A stretch of DNA of 6,000 nucleotides from Gammaproteobacteria bacterium. Its GTDB lineage: Bacteria > Pseudomonadota > Gammaproteobacteria > Steroidobacterales > Steroidobacteraceae. This document shows positions 1-6,000 of this stretch, piece by piece (the first letter of the stretch is position 1; every line of letters begins with the position of its first letter). The notes below the pieces were generated by a model that did not search any database, had not been told where the DNA came from, and was given only the letters and a program-made list of their open reading frames with translations. Where the stretch lies: contig RFTM01000123.1 in the NCBI GenBank assembly GCA_009923475.1, forward strand, positions 1 through 6,000, written 5' to 3'. The translations under genes and the position numbers were made by a program.

Positions 1-1181
1 AGGCCGAGCCGCGCGATGTCGGCCGCCGCGGCGCGCGCCTCGCGGGCGCCGGCATCATCCTGCCGGTCGGGACGGAGCAGCCCGGCGTGCATCTGCTCCT
101 GCGCGAAGGGCGCCTGCCGCCAGCGGAAGTACGCCACGAACTCGGCGCCATGCGCCATCGCTTCCAGCGTCCACAGCCGCACCATGCCGGCGAGCGGCGC
201 GGGATTGCGCGCCGCCCAGTTCACCGGGCCCGGTTGCTGCTCCATCACGGCGAAGCGGCCACGACCGCAACCGCGGTAGAGGTCGTGGTGGAAGGCGGCG
301 ATGTCGGGGTGACCCTGGCGCGCGTAGCGCAGCTTGTCCGCCTCGTCGAACCAGAACTGCTCGAGGAAGCCGAGCGGGTAGCTGTCCCAGGTCACCACGT
401 CGAGGTCGCGGCCGAGCGCATGGTGGTCGAACGAGGTCACGAAGCCCATCGCGTTGTGGGTGAGGTCGCGGCCCGGCGAACGCTCGCGCAGGATCGCGCA
501 CTGCTCGCGGTTGAACGCCAGCACCTGGTCGGAGGAGAAGCGCATGAAATCGAGCGCGTGTGCCGGGTTCGGCTCGGTGACCGTCAGCGTGGGCAGGTCG
601 ACCTCGTCGAAGGAGCGGTACTCGGCGCTCCAGAACACCGTGCCCCAGGCGGCGTTCAAGGCCTCGATGCTGCCGTGGCGCACCGCGAGCCAACGGCGGA
701 AGGCCTGCGCCGCGGCAGGCGAGTGGCTCACCACCGTGTCGTGGCAGCCGTATTCGTTGTCGGTCTGCCAAGCCACCACGGCGGGGTGCTGGCCGTAGCG
801 CCGCGCGACCTCGGTGGTGATGCGGCGCGACTCCGCGCGGTATCCCTCGTGCGAGAAACAGTAGTGCCGGCGGGAGCCGAAGCGGCGCGGCCGTCCCTGA
901 GCGTCGACCGCCAGCATGTCCGGCATCGAGTCGACCAGCCACTTGGGCGGCGTGGCGGTCGGCGTGCCGAGCACCACGCCGAGGCCATGGCGGTGCAGCA
1001 GGTCGATGGCGCGGTCGAGCCAGCCCCAGTCGAAGCGCCCGGGCGCGGGCTCGATGCGGCTCCATGCGAACTCGCCGATGCGCACGCGGGTGAGGCCCAT
1101 CGCCGCCATGCGGCGGACATCGTCTTCCCACCAGTCCTCGGGCCATTGTTCGGGGTACCAGCAGACGCCGAGACGCATCAT
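1..1181 (-). CDS. GH42 beta-galactosidase, C-terminus cut off by the window edge
   Basis: Retaining glycoside hydrolase of family 42, which releases terminal beta-D-galactose from short beta-galactosides. No signal peptide is visible, so it is probably cytoplasmic. The 393 complete codons present cover the (beta/alpha)8 catalytic barrel; GH42 enzymes are usually 640-700 residues, so the trimerisation and C-terminal beta domains lie outside the window. The start reads [14 protein letters not shown], a classic GH42 N-terminus. The acid/base is E143 in QTDNEYG (codon 755-753), and the nucleophile is E314 in [11 protein letters not shown] (codon 242-240). As I recall it, the protein closely resembles the Thermus A4 enzyme along its length (for example WDSYPLGF and [17 protein letters not shown]). 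C108 and C146 are kept, but the other zinc-site cysteines of A4 are Ser or Ala here. The ATG at 1181 overlaps the upstream stop (ATGA) and has GGAG 8 nt upstream, inside the previous gene, so translation is probably coupled. A second ATG follows immediately at 1178. The family call is very secure; natural substrate is unknown. Confidence 0.96.
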   Translation of the reverse strand, partial: MMRLGVCWYPEQWPEDWWEDDVRRMAAMGLTRVRIGEFAWSRIEPAPGRFDWGWLDRAIDLLHRHGLGVVLGTPTATPPKWLVDSMPDMLAVDAQGRPRRFGSRRHYCFSHEGYRAESRRITTEVARRYGQHPAVVAWQTDNEYGCHDTVVSHSPAAAQAFRRWLAVRHGSIEALNAAWGTVFWSAEYRSFDEVDLPTLTVTEPNPAHALDFMRFSSDQVLAFNREQCAILRERSPGRDLTHNAMGFVTSFDHHALGRDLDVVTWDSYPLGFLEQFWFDEADKLRYARQGHPDIAAFHHDLYRGCGRGRFAVMEQQPGPVNWAARNPAPLAGMVRLWTLEAMAHGAEFVAYFRWRQAPFAQEQMHAGLLRPDRQDDAGAREARAAAADIARLG

Positions 1182-2881
1182 GCGAGACGCTCCAATGCGA
1201 TGAGCCACGCCGTCTGCGGCCAGCTGAGCGGCAGGGCGAGGCCGTGGTGGGCGAGGGCGTGAGCGCCGAGCACGAGCCCGTCGCGCCAGCGTTCGGGATC
1301 GGCGAGCCGCCGCGCCGCGCGCGCGGGCCACGGCTCGGGCAGCGTGACGCGCCATCGGGAGCCCTCAGGCAGGCCTGGCAGCCGGACCGGTGCCGCGTCG
1401 TAGTCGGCCGTGTAGCCGGTCTGCGCGGCGAGCGCGAGCGCGCGGCCCTCGCCGACCGCGAGCCATCCCGAGACGCCGGGCGTCGCGCACTCGATGGCGA
1501 CGAGCTCGCCGTCGTGCAGCACGGTCCGCCACGCCTTGTAGAGCGCGATATGGCGCGCGAGCGTGGCGCGGTCGGCCGCGTCCATCGATGCGGGGTCTGC
1601 CTCGACTCCCATATGTCCGAACATCGCCACCTTGGCGCGGAAGTCCATCTCGAGACGGCGGCCGGTGACGGGGTTGGGGTCGGGGCCCACGTGATGACCG
1701 AGGATCGAGAGCGGCAGGTACTGCAGGTAGCCCGCGTTGATGCGCAGCCGCTCGACGGGGTCGTTGCCATCGCTCGCCCAGAAGCGGGCGCAGCGCCCGA
1801 GCATCGCGAGGTCGACGCGCGCGCCGCCGCTCGCGCAGGCCTCGATCTCGACACCGGGATGCGCGGCGCGCAGCCGGTCGAGCAGGGCGTAGAGCGCCAG
1901 CGTCTGCGCGTGGCCGCGGGCGGCGCGCGGGAACAGCGCGCGGTTGTGGTCCCACTTGAGGTAGCGGATGTCGTCCGTGCGCAGCAGCGCGTCCAAGGTC
2001 ATGAAAAGGTGCTCCGCGACCTCGGGACGCGTGAGGTCGAGCGCCAGTTGGTGCCGCTGCGTGGGGCGTGCGCGGCCGGGTTCGTGCAGGCACCAGTCGG
2101 GGTGGGCGCGGTACAGGTCGCTGTCGGGGCTCACCATCTCCGGCTCCACCCACAGTCCGAAGTCCATGCCGAGTCCGCGCACGGTGTCGACCAGCGGCGT
2201 GAGGCCTTGCGGGAAGCGTGCGGCGTCGGGCCGCCAGTCGCCAAGCGCGCGCGTGTCGTCCACGCGCCCTGCGAACCAGCCGTCATCGAGCACGAACCGC
2301 TCGACGCCGAGCGCCGCGGCATCGTGTGCGAGGCGTTGCAGGGCCGCGAGATCCTGCTTGAAACCGAGCGCTTCCCAGGTGTTGAGATGCACGCGGCGCG
2401 GGCCCGCGGGTTTCCGCGGCAGCACCGAGAAGCGCACATGACGGTGCATCGAGCGGCGCAGCGCCGCGAACCCGCCATCGCCGACGCTGAACACCGCCAC
2501 CGGCGCCTCGAAGGCGGCGCCCGGGGCGAGGGTCGCTTCACCCGCATCGAGGCGGGCGGCCATCAGCAAGCGGGCGCCGTCGGCATCGCGCTCGACGAGC
2601 ACCTCATGGTCGCCGCTCCAGGCGAGGTGTGCGCCCAGCGTGAGCCCTCGCGTCTCGGCGGCGCTGCCGTCGTCGAGACCCGGCACCTCGTCGGGTGCGG
2701 GCGGGGTGAGCGTGGTGCTGTGGACCCAGGCCACGTCTGCGAGCCTGCGCTCGTACTTCTCGCACTGGTCGGGGCAGCGCCACGGCGCCTCGGGCGCGAG
2801 GTCGAGGTTGCACTTGCGCACGGCGTCACCGTTCGCGTACGTGCGGCTCTCGTAGTGCTTGCACTCGGTGCGCATCGGCAT
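1178..2881 (-). CDS. In-frame fusion: small Cys4 protein joined to an N-terminally truncated GH36 alpha-galactosidase
   Basis: A 567-residue frame with two unrelated parts. Residues 1-76 look like the start of a small soluble protein: [10 protein letters not shown], with C7, H9, C24, C36 and C40 and a motif [15 protein letters not shown], then an acidic Pro-rich stretch. From about residue 77 it is a GH36 alpha-galactosidase (removes terminal alpha-1,6-galactose from melibiose or raffinose-type sugars): HLAWSGDH (85-92), VHLNTWEA (164-171), VLDDGWF (197-203), [22 protein letters not shown] (242-263), nucleophile D311 in [18 protein letters not shown] (348-357), and acid/base D371 in [14 protein letters not shown]36 proteins usually have 650-750 residues; the N-terminal beta-sandwich domain of roughly 240 residues is absent and the small domain takes its place. 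Catalytic residues are intact, but the enzyme may be inactive or misfolded. ATG 2881 lies 23 nt after the sufB stop without a clear Shine-Dalgarno; ATG 2875 (MRTECKHY) is equally plausible. An in-frame ATG at 2950 lies inside sufB and is unlikely. The GH36 part is certain; whether the fusion is biological is not. Confidence 0.85.
   Translation of the reverse strand: MPMRTECKHYESRTYANGDAVRKCNLDLAPEAPWRCPDQCEKYERRLADVAWVHSTTLTPPAPDEVPGLDDGSAAETRGLTLGAHLAWSGDHEVLVERDADGARLLMAARLDAGEATLAPGAAFEAPVAVFSVGDGGFAALRRSMHRHVRFSVLPRKPAGPRRVHLNTWEALGFKQDLAALQRLAHDAAALGVERFVLDDGWFAGRVDDTRALGDWRPDAARFPQGLTPLVDTVRGLGMDFGLWVEPEMVSPDSDLYRAHPDWCLHEPGRARPTQRHQLALDLTRPEVAEHLFMTLDALLRTDDIRYLKWDHNRALFPRAARGHAQTLALYALLDRLRAAHPGVEIEACASGGARVDLAMLGRCARFWASDGNDPVERLRINAGYLQYLPLSILGHHVGPDPNPVTGRRLEMDFRAKVAMFGHMGVEADPASMDAADRATLARHIALYKAWRTVLHDGELVAIECATPGVSGWLAVGEGRALALAAQTGYTADYDAAPVRLPGLPEGSRWRVTLPEPWPARAARRLADPERWRDGLVLGAHALAHHGLALPLSWPQTAWLIALERLA
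2640..2670 (-). other. Fusion junction between the Cys4 domain and GH36
   Basis: The change from an acidic linker (DDGSAAE, residues 70-76) to GH36 sequence ([15 protein letters not shown], residues 78-92) happens within a few codons near 2655. No repeat, IS end or tRNA lies at the join. The frame is uninterrupted across it. The exact breakpoint is uncertain by several codons because the GH36 family is weakly conserved just before HLAWSG. Confidence 0.6.
2654..2881 (-). other. Small four-cysteine domain directly downstream of sufB (5' part of the fused frame)
   Basis: These 76 codons look like the N-terminal part of a separate small gene. They contain C7-x16-C24-x11-C36-x3-C40 with H9 close to the first cysteine, many charged residues, no signal peptide and no membrane segment. 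The spacing could bind zinc or an Fe-S cluster; this is inference from cysteine pattern alone. I recall similar short uncharacterised proteins starting MRT-x-CKHY/F in Acidimicrobiia-like actinobacteria, but I cannot name a family. Its position 23 nt after sufB, same strand, suggests co-transcription with sufB and possibly a role around Fe-S metabolism. In this window it has no stop codon of its own, so its normal C-terminus is not seen. Confidence 0.6.
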
Positions 2882-2904
2882 GTTGACACCAGGGGGTCGC
2901 CGGC

Positions 2905-4305
2905 TCAGCCGACGGAGCCTTCCATCTGCAGCTCGATGAGACGGCTCCACTCGACCGCGTACTCCATGGGGAGCGTGCGGGTGACGGGCTCGATGAACCC
3001 GTTCACGACCATGCTCATGGCGGCCTCCTGGGTGAGCCCGCGCGACATGAGATAGAAGAGCTGCTCGTCGGCGATCTTGGAGACCGTGGCCTCGTGGCCG
3101 ATCTCGGCGTCCTTCTCGCCCACCTCCATGTACGGGAGCGTGCGCGACTCGGAGTCACCGTCCAGGATCAGCGCGTCACACTGGACGTGACTCTTGCAGC
3201 CGTGGGCACCCTCGTCCACGCGCACGAGACCGCGGTACGTGGTGATGCCGCCGTCCTTGCTGATGGACTTGGACACGATCTTCGAGGTGGTCTCCGGCGC
3301 GGCGTGCACCATCTTTGCGCCGGCGTCCTGGTGCTGCCCCGCGCCCGCGTAGGCGACGGAGAGCACCTCACCGGTGGCCTTCGGCCCGACGAGGTAGACG
3401 CTGGGGTACTTCATGGTGAGCTTGGAGCCGATGTTGCCGTCGATCCACTCCATGTGGCCCTCGGCCTCGACTCTGGCGCGCTTGGTGACCAGGTTGTAGA
3501 CGTTCGGCGACCAGTTCTGGATGGTCGTGTAGGTGACGCGCGCACTCGGCTTCACCACGATCTCGACGACGGCGGAGTGCAGCGAGTCGCTGGTGTACAC
3601 GGGGGCCGAGCAGCCCTCGATGTAGTGCACCTTCGAGCCCTCGTCGGCGATGATGAGGGTGCGCTCGAACTGGCCGGCGTTCTCGGAGTTGATGCGGAAG
3701 TACGCCTGCAGCGGCATCTCGCACTCGACTCCCGGCGGGACGTAGATGAACGAACCGCCCGACCACACCGCGGTGTTCAGCGCGGAGAACTTGTTGTCGC
3801 CGGGCGGGATGACCGTGCCGAAGTACTGCTTGACGAGGTCGGGGTACTCGCGCAGGGCGGTGTCCATGTCGCAGAACAGGATGCCCTGCTGCTCGAGGTC
3901 CTCGCGGTTGCGGTGGAAGACCACCTCGGACTCGTACTGCGCCGTCACGCCGGCCAGGTACTTTCGCTCTGCCTCGGGGATGCCGAGCTTCTCGTACGTG
4001 AGCTTCATCTGCTCGGGGAGGTCGTCCCACTCGTCGACCTGCTCGGTGGCGGGACGCAGGTAGTAGTAGATGTCCTGGAAGTCGATGTCGGGCATGTTGT
4101 CGGCGAACCACGGCGCCATCGGCTTGCGGTCGAAGATGCCGAGACTGCGCAGGCGGTACTGCGTCATCCACTTCGGCTCGCCCTTCCACCAGCTGATCTG
4201 CTCGACCACGCGGTCGCTGAGACCCTTCTCCGGCTCGAAGGCGTATTCGACTTCGTCGCTCCAGCCGAGGCTGTACTTGCTGAGGTCGAGATCAAAAGTG
4301 GTCAC
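2905..4305 (-). CDS. sufB: Fe-S cluster assembly scaffold subunit SufB
   Basis: SufB is the scaffold subunit of the cytosolic SufBCD complex, which builds [Fe-S] clusters from persulfide sulfur delivered by the SufS-SufU/E system, driven by the SufC ATPase. The 466-residue protein is full length for the family and lacks the longer N-terminal region of the 495-residue E. coli protein. Spacing matches the functional residues of E. coli SufB: R204 and N206 in YFRIN (R226/N228), C232 in IEGC (C254), Q263 and W265 in TIQNW (Q285/W287), C376 in HVQCD (C405), and H404/E405 in GHEAT (H433/E434). Sulfur-transfer tunnel and cluster-assembly residues therefore appear intact. The core beta-helix includes WSGGSFIYVPPG (181-192). 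The start is GTG at 4305 with GGAGAA five nt upstream, giving MTTFDLDLSKYSLGWSD; the frame ends in TGA at 2907-2905. It is the first gene of its transcription unit, with no sufR between it and ychF. sufD and sufC, normally next in actinobacteria, do not follow. Confidence 0.97.
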   Translation of the reverse strand: MTTFDLDLSKYSLGWSDEVEYAFEPEKGLSDRVVEQISWWKGEPKWMTQYRLRSLGIFDRKPMAPWFADNMPDIDFQDIYYYLRPATEQVDEWDDLPEQMKLTYEKLGIPEAERKYLAGVTAQYESEVVFHRNREDLEQQGILFCDMDTALREYPDLVKQYFGTVIPPGDNKFSALNTAVWSGGSFIYVPPGVECEMPLQAYFRINSENAGQFERTLIIADEGSKVHYIEGCSAPVYTSDSLHSAVVEIVVKPSARVTYTTIQNWSPNVYNLVTKRARVEAEGHMEWIDGNIGSKLTMKYPSVYLVGPKATGEVLSVAYAGAGQHQDAGAKMVHAAPETTSKIVSKSISKDGGITTYRGLVRVDEGAHGCKSHVQCDALILDGDSESRTLPYMEVGEKDAEIGHEATVSKIADEQLFYLMSRGLTQEAAMSMVVNGFIEPVTRTLPMEYAVEWSRLIELQMEGSVG

Positions 4306-4310
4306 GCTGG

Positions 4311-4316
4311 TTCTCC
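4311..4316 (-). promoter_or_regulatory. Shine-Dalgarno of sufB
   Basis: GGAGAA on the minus strand lies 5 nt upstream of the GTG start at 4305. It supports GTG rather than a later ATG as the sufB start; no in-frame ATG occurs near the N-terminus, the next methionine being residue 47. Confidence 0.75.
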
Positions 4317-4368
4317 GTCGGGTTGGCCATGTGCCCCGGCGGGGTCCGGGGGATTTGCACTACCCACA

Positions 4369-4380
4369 TAGTACTAATTC
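4369..4380 (-). promoter_or_regulatory. AT-rich candidate promoter/operator of sufB
   Basis: The minus strand reads GAATTAGTACTAT here, an AT-rich island in an otherwise very GC-rich intergenic region. It holds an 8-bp perfect palindrome TAGTACTA (4369-4376) and a possible -10 hexamer TACTAT (4374-4369), which would place transcription start about 55-60 nt before the sufB GTG. No good -35 hexamer is seen at 17-18 nt spacing, so it could instead be an operator for an Fe-S-sensing regulator of the Rrf2 or SufR type. That assignment is inference from position only. Confidence 0.35.
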
Positions 4381-4419
4381 GGCACCCTGATGCCACCGCC
4401 GCCCGGGCATCGAGGGAAC

Positions 4420-4453
4420 GGGCAAACCCAAGTCACATCTGGGAAATCTGCCC
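4420..4453. repeat. Nested inverted repeat upstream of ychF
   Basis: GGGCA (4420-4424) pairs with TGCCC (4449-4453), and inside it CCCA (4427-4430) pairs with TGGG (4440-4443) around a 9-nt centre. The unpaired parts are asymmetric (AA on the left, AAATC on the right). It ends 21 nt before the preferred ychF ATG. It could be a protein-binding dyad or a weak 5' leader hairpin. The stems are short enough that chance is possible in GC-rich DNA. Confidence 0.3.
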
Positions 4454-4474
4454 ACAGGTAGCGTGGCGAGGCTC

Positions 4475-5566
4475 ATGGAACGTTTCGGTCTCGTCGGCCT
4501 GCCCAATGCAGGCAAATCCTCCCTCTACAACGCCCTCACGGGCGGCGGTGCGCTGGCGGCCCCCTACGCCTTCGCCACGAAGGACCCGAACATCGGGGTG
4601 GCCCAGGTGCCCGACCGGCGCCTGCTCGCGCTCGCCGAGATGTCGAAGACGAAGAAGACGGTCCACGCGAGCGTGCAGGTGGTGGACATCGGCGGGCTCG
4701 TGGAGGGTGCGAGCAAGGGCGAGGGACTCGGCAACAAGTTCCTCTCCAACATCCGCGAGGTGGACGCCATCGTGTTCGTGCTGCGCGCGTTCAAGGACGA
4801 CGACGTGCCCGGCCCCGACGACCCGCTCGAGCACCTGCGCGTGGTGGAGGTGGAGCTCGCGCTCGCCGACCTCGAGACGGTGGAGAAGCGCCTGAAGACC
4901 GCGTCGAAGGCGGCGCGCGTGGACAAGAACGCCACGGAGGAGGCCGAGGCCATGCAGCGCGCCTACGACGTGCTGGCCGAGGGAACCCCGATCTACCGCT
5001 CGAACCTCTCGAAGGACGACCGCGAGGCGCTCGCCCCGCACTTCCTGCTGACCAACCGGCCCGTCCTCGCCGTGGTGAACGTGGGCGAGAACGAGCTGGA
5101 CCGCATTCCCGCCGAGGTGGCGCGCGTGCGGGCCGAGATGTGCCCGCCGGGGGTCACAGCCGACATCGAGGTGATCGGCATGAGCGTGCAGATCGAGGCC
5201 GAGGCGGCCCAGCTCGAGGAGAACGACCGCGCCGAGATGCTCGAGGCGCTCGGCCTCGGCGACGGTGCCCTCGCCACCATGGTGCGCAGCGCGTACCACC
5301 TGCTCGGCCTGCGCACGTACTTCACCACCGGCGAGAAGGAAACCAGGGCATGGACGTTCCGTGCCGGCTCGAAGGCGCCCGAGTGCGCCGGCCGCATCCA
5401 CACGGACTTCCAGCGCGGGTTCATCCGCGCCGAGGTCATCGGCTGCGGCGAGCTCCTCGAGATCGGGTCGTGGACGAAGGCGAAGGAACTCGGCAAGGTG
5501 CGTCTCGAGGGCAAGGACTACGAGTTCGTCGACGGTGACGTGACCGAGTTCCGGTTCAACGTCTGA
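4475..5566 (+). CDS. ychF: YchF/OLA1-family translation-associated ATPase (divergent subtype)
   Basis: YchF is an Obg-related P-loop NTPase that prefers ATP, binds ribosomes and has been linked to translation and stress control. From ATG 4475 the protein has 363 residues, the usual family length. The P-loop is GLPNAGKS (8-15), switch II is DIGGLVEGASKGEGLGNKFL (71-90), and the G4 position reads NVGE (202-205), the NxxE form that favours ATP over GTP. A helical insert covers about 118-200. The C-terminal TGS domain runs from about 279 to 362 (TYFTTGEKETRAWTF, GRIHTDFQRGFIRAEVI). Aligning REVDAI-VFVLRAFKDDDVPG with E. coli YchF puts G113 where the catalytic H114 normally sits. A GTG at 4463 would add four residues (MARL). 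I prefer the ATG because MERFGLVGLPN matches the family N-terminus, and GAGG lies 3 nt before it; the GTG start is not excluded. It heads a plus-strand unit with the DUF192 gene and rsmI. Confidence 0.95.
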   Translation: MERFGLVGLPNAGKSSLYNALTGGGALAAPYAFATKDPNIGVAQVPDRRLLALAEMSKTKKTVHASVQVVDIGGLVEGASKGEGLGNKFLSNIREVDAIVFVLRAFKDDDVPGPDDPLEHLRVVEVELALADLETVEKRLKTASKAARVDKNATEEAEAMQRAYDVLAEGTPIYRSNLSKDDREALAPHFLLTNRPVLAVVNVGENELDRIPAEVARVRAEMCPPGVTADIEVIGMSVQIEAEAAQLEENDRAEMLEALGLGDGALATMVRSAYHLLGLRTYFTTGEKETRAWTFRAGSKAPECAGRIHTDFQRGFIRAEVIGCGELLEIGSWTKAKELGKVRLEGKDYEFVDGDVTEFRFNV

Positions 5567-5580
5567 CCTATCGTTCGCCC

Positions 5581-5919
5581 ATGGAACCGGTGTGGCTGGT
5601 GAGCAAGGGGAATGTGCTCGCGTCGGCCGACCTCGCCACCACGCGCGCGGAGCGCCGCCGCGGGCTCATCGGAGCTGCCGCCGTCACCACTCCCCTCGTG
5701 CTCACCCCGTGCAACTGGGTGCATTCCGTGGGCATGCGCACCACGCTGGATGTCGCGTATGTGGGTGCCGACGGCGCGGTCCTCGACATCCGCACGTTGC
5801 GGCCGTTCCGGGTGGCCCCGCCGAACCGCCGTGCTGTCACCGTGATCGAGGCGGCGCGGGGCTCGTTCGAGCGCTGGGGCCTGGCCGTCGGTGACGAGGT
5901 CGAGGTGCGCCGTCCGTGA
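5581..5919 (+). CDS. DUF192 family protein
   Basis: A 112-residue protein with the DUF192 pattern: RRRGLIG (25-31), TPCNWVHSVGM (42-52), LDVAYVGADGAVLD (56-69), TVIEA (87-91) and a terminal GLAVGDEVEV (100-109). The biochemical role of DUF192 is not established; some members are exported or associated with halophilic or stress conditions. This copy has no signal peptide or membrane segment, so it is predicted to be cytoplasmic. The core motif containing C44, H48 and D57 is intact. ATG 5581 lies 14 nt after the ychF stop, and there is no clear Shine-Dalgarno, so it is probably read from the ychF transcript. Its stop overlaps the next start as GTGA. The family call is good; a specific function cannot be given. 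Confidence 0.88.
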   Translation: MEPVWLVSKGNVLASADLATTRAERRRGLIGAAAVTTPLVLTPCNWVHSVGMRTTLDVAYVGADGAVLDIRTLRPFRVAPPNRRAVTVIEAARGSFERWGLAVGDEVEVRRP

Positions 5920-6000
5920 GCGAGGGCACCACCTCCGTCGTGCACCCCGGGCTGTGGCTGGTGGCGACCCCCATCGGGAACATGGAGGACATCGCCCCGC
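5916..6000 (+). CDS. rsmI: RsmI, 16S rRNA (cytidine-1402 2'-O)-methyltransferase, N-terminal fragment
   Basis: Only the first 28 codons are inside the window. After a short lead (MSEGTTSVVHPG) the sequence reads LWLVATPIGNMEDIAP, the strongly conserved first strand and loop of the RsmI/TP-methylase fold. RsmI uses S-adenosylmethionine to 2'-O-methylate C1402 in the decoding centre of 16S rRNA. The start is GTG at 5916, overlapping the DUF192 TGA (GTGA), which suggests coupled translation. A GTG further in (5940) is possible but leaves only a short lead before LWLVATP. The rest of the protein, including most of the methyltransferase domain, lies to the right. Confidence 0.9.
   Translation, partial: MSEGTTSVVHPGLWLVATPIGNMEDIAP

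Larger units (their letters stand above)
4306..4474. promoter_or_regulatory. Divergent intergenic region between sufB and ychF
   Basis: This 169-bp region separates sufB (minus) from ychF (plus) and must hold promoters for both directions. It contains the sufB Shine-Dalgarno, the AT-rich element at 4369-4380 and the dyad at 4420-4453. A CCCC-GGC-GGGG inverted repeat at 4334-4344 would fall in the sufB leader. I could not identify a convincing -35/-10 pair for ychF. No RNA gene or conserved riboswitch core was recognised. Confidence 0.55.

Noticed and set aside
55..1854. Long open frame on the minus strand (599 codons)
   Set aside because: It crosses both galactosidase genes in another frame and is Arg/Ala/Pro-rich low-complexity sequence. 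GH42 and GH36 motifs lie in the other frames.
2882..2950. Upstream ATG at 2950 as the start of the fusion gene
   Set aside because: It would overlap the last 46 bases of sufB and add 23 Arg-rich residues that look like shadow sequence. ATG 2881 or 2875 fits the small protein better.
1244..3055. Long open frame on the plus strand (603 codons) opposite the GH36 fusion
   Set aside because: Antisense shadow caused by high GC; no recognisable motif, biased composition, and it ends inside antisense sufB.
4334..4344. CCCC-GGC-GGGG inverted repeat as a terminator
   Set aside because: Four base pairs with a 3-nt loop and no following T run in either direction; it lies in the sufB leader, where a terminator would make little sense.
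3094..4371. Plus-strand 425-codon frame opposite sufB
   Set aside because: Antisense shadow dominated by Val, Leu, His, Arg and Asp; the minus strand encodes a well-conserved SufB.
4433..5401. Minus-strand 322-codon frame opposite ychF
   Set aside because: Antisense shadow rich in His, Leu, Val and Arg; ychF motifs are complete on the plus strand.

Overview
The window is high-GC bacterial DNA, roughly two-thirds or more G+C by eye, and densely coded. GTG starts, 4-bp ATGA/GTGA gene overlaps, a SufB of the type lacking an extended N-terminus, and a divergent YchF suggest a high-GC Actinobacteriota lineage. An Acidimicrobiia-like organism is my best guess; it comes from remembered family resemblance, not a search. 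The left third (about 1-2655) may not share that origin.

Layout. Minus strand, from right to left: sufB (4305-2905); then a reading frame (2881-1178) that begins as a small four-cysteine protein and continues in frame as the C-terminal two-thirds of a GH36 alpha-galactosidase; then a GH42 beta-galactosidase (1181 to beyond position 1), whose ATG overlaps the previous stop as ATGA. Plus strand, from left to right: ychF (4475-5566), a DUF192 gene (5581-5919), and the first 28 codons of rsmI (5916 to beyond 6000), overlapping the DUF192 stop as GTGA. The two groups diverge from a 169-bp intergenic region (4306-4474), the only non-coding stretch of any size. It holds a good Shine-Dalgarno for sufB, an AT-rich candidate promoter/operator, and a nested inverted repeat before ychF. 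No stretch above 300 bases lacks a gene. I saw no tRNA, rRNA, CRISPR array, IS element or convincing terminator.

How the genes fit together. sufB, ychF, DUF192 and rsmI are housekeeping genes (Fe-S assembly, a translation-associated ATPase, an uncharacterised small protein, 16S rRNA methylation). The two galactosidases form a typical translationally coupled pair for cytoplasmic breakdown of alpha- and beta-galactosides and have no obvious link to Fe-S assembly. The most notable feature is the abrupt join near 2655. The small cysteine protein following sufB runs straight into a GH36 enzyme lacking its N-terminal beta-sandwich domain, and the expected sufD/sufC are not next to sufB. This is either a real recombination that put a sugar operon behind the suf promoter or a chimeric assembly; the sequence alone cannot decide. 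Secondary points are a YchF without the family's catalytic histidine, a GH42 enzyme lacking most of the zinc-site cysteines of its Thermus relative, and a possibly undescribed four-cysteine protein linked to sufB.
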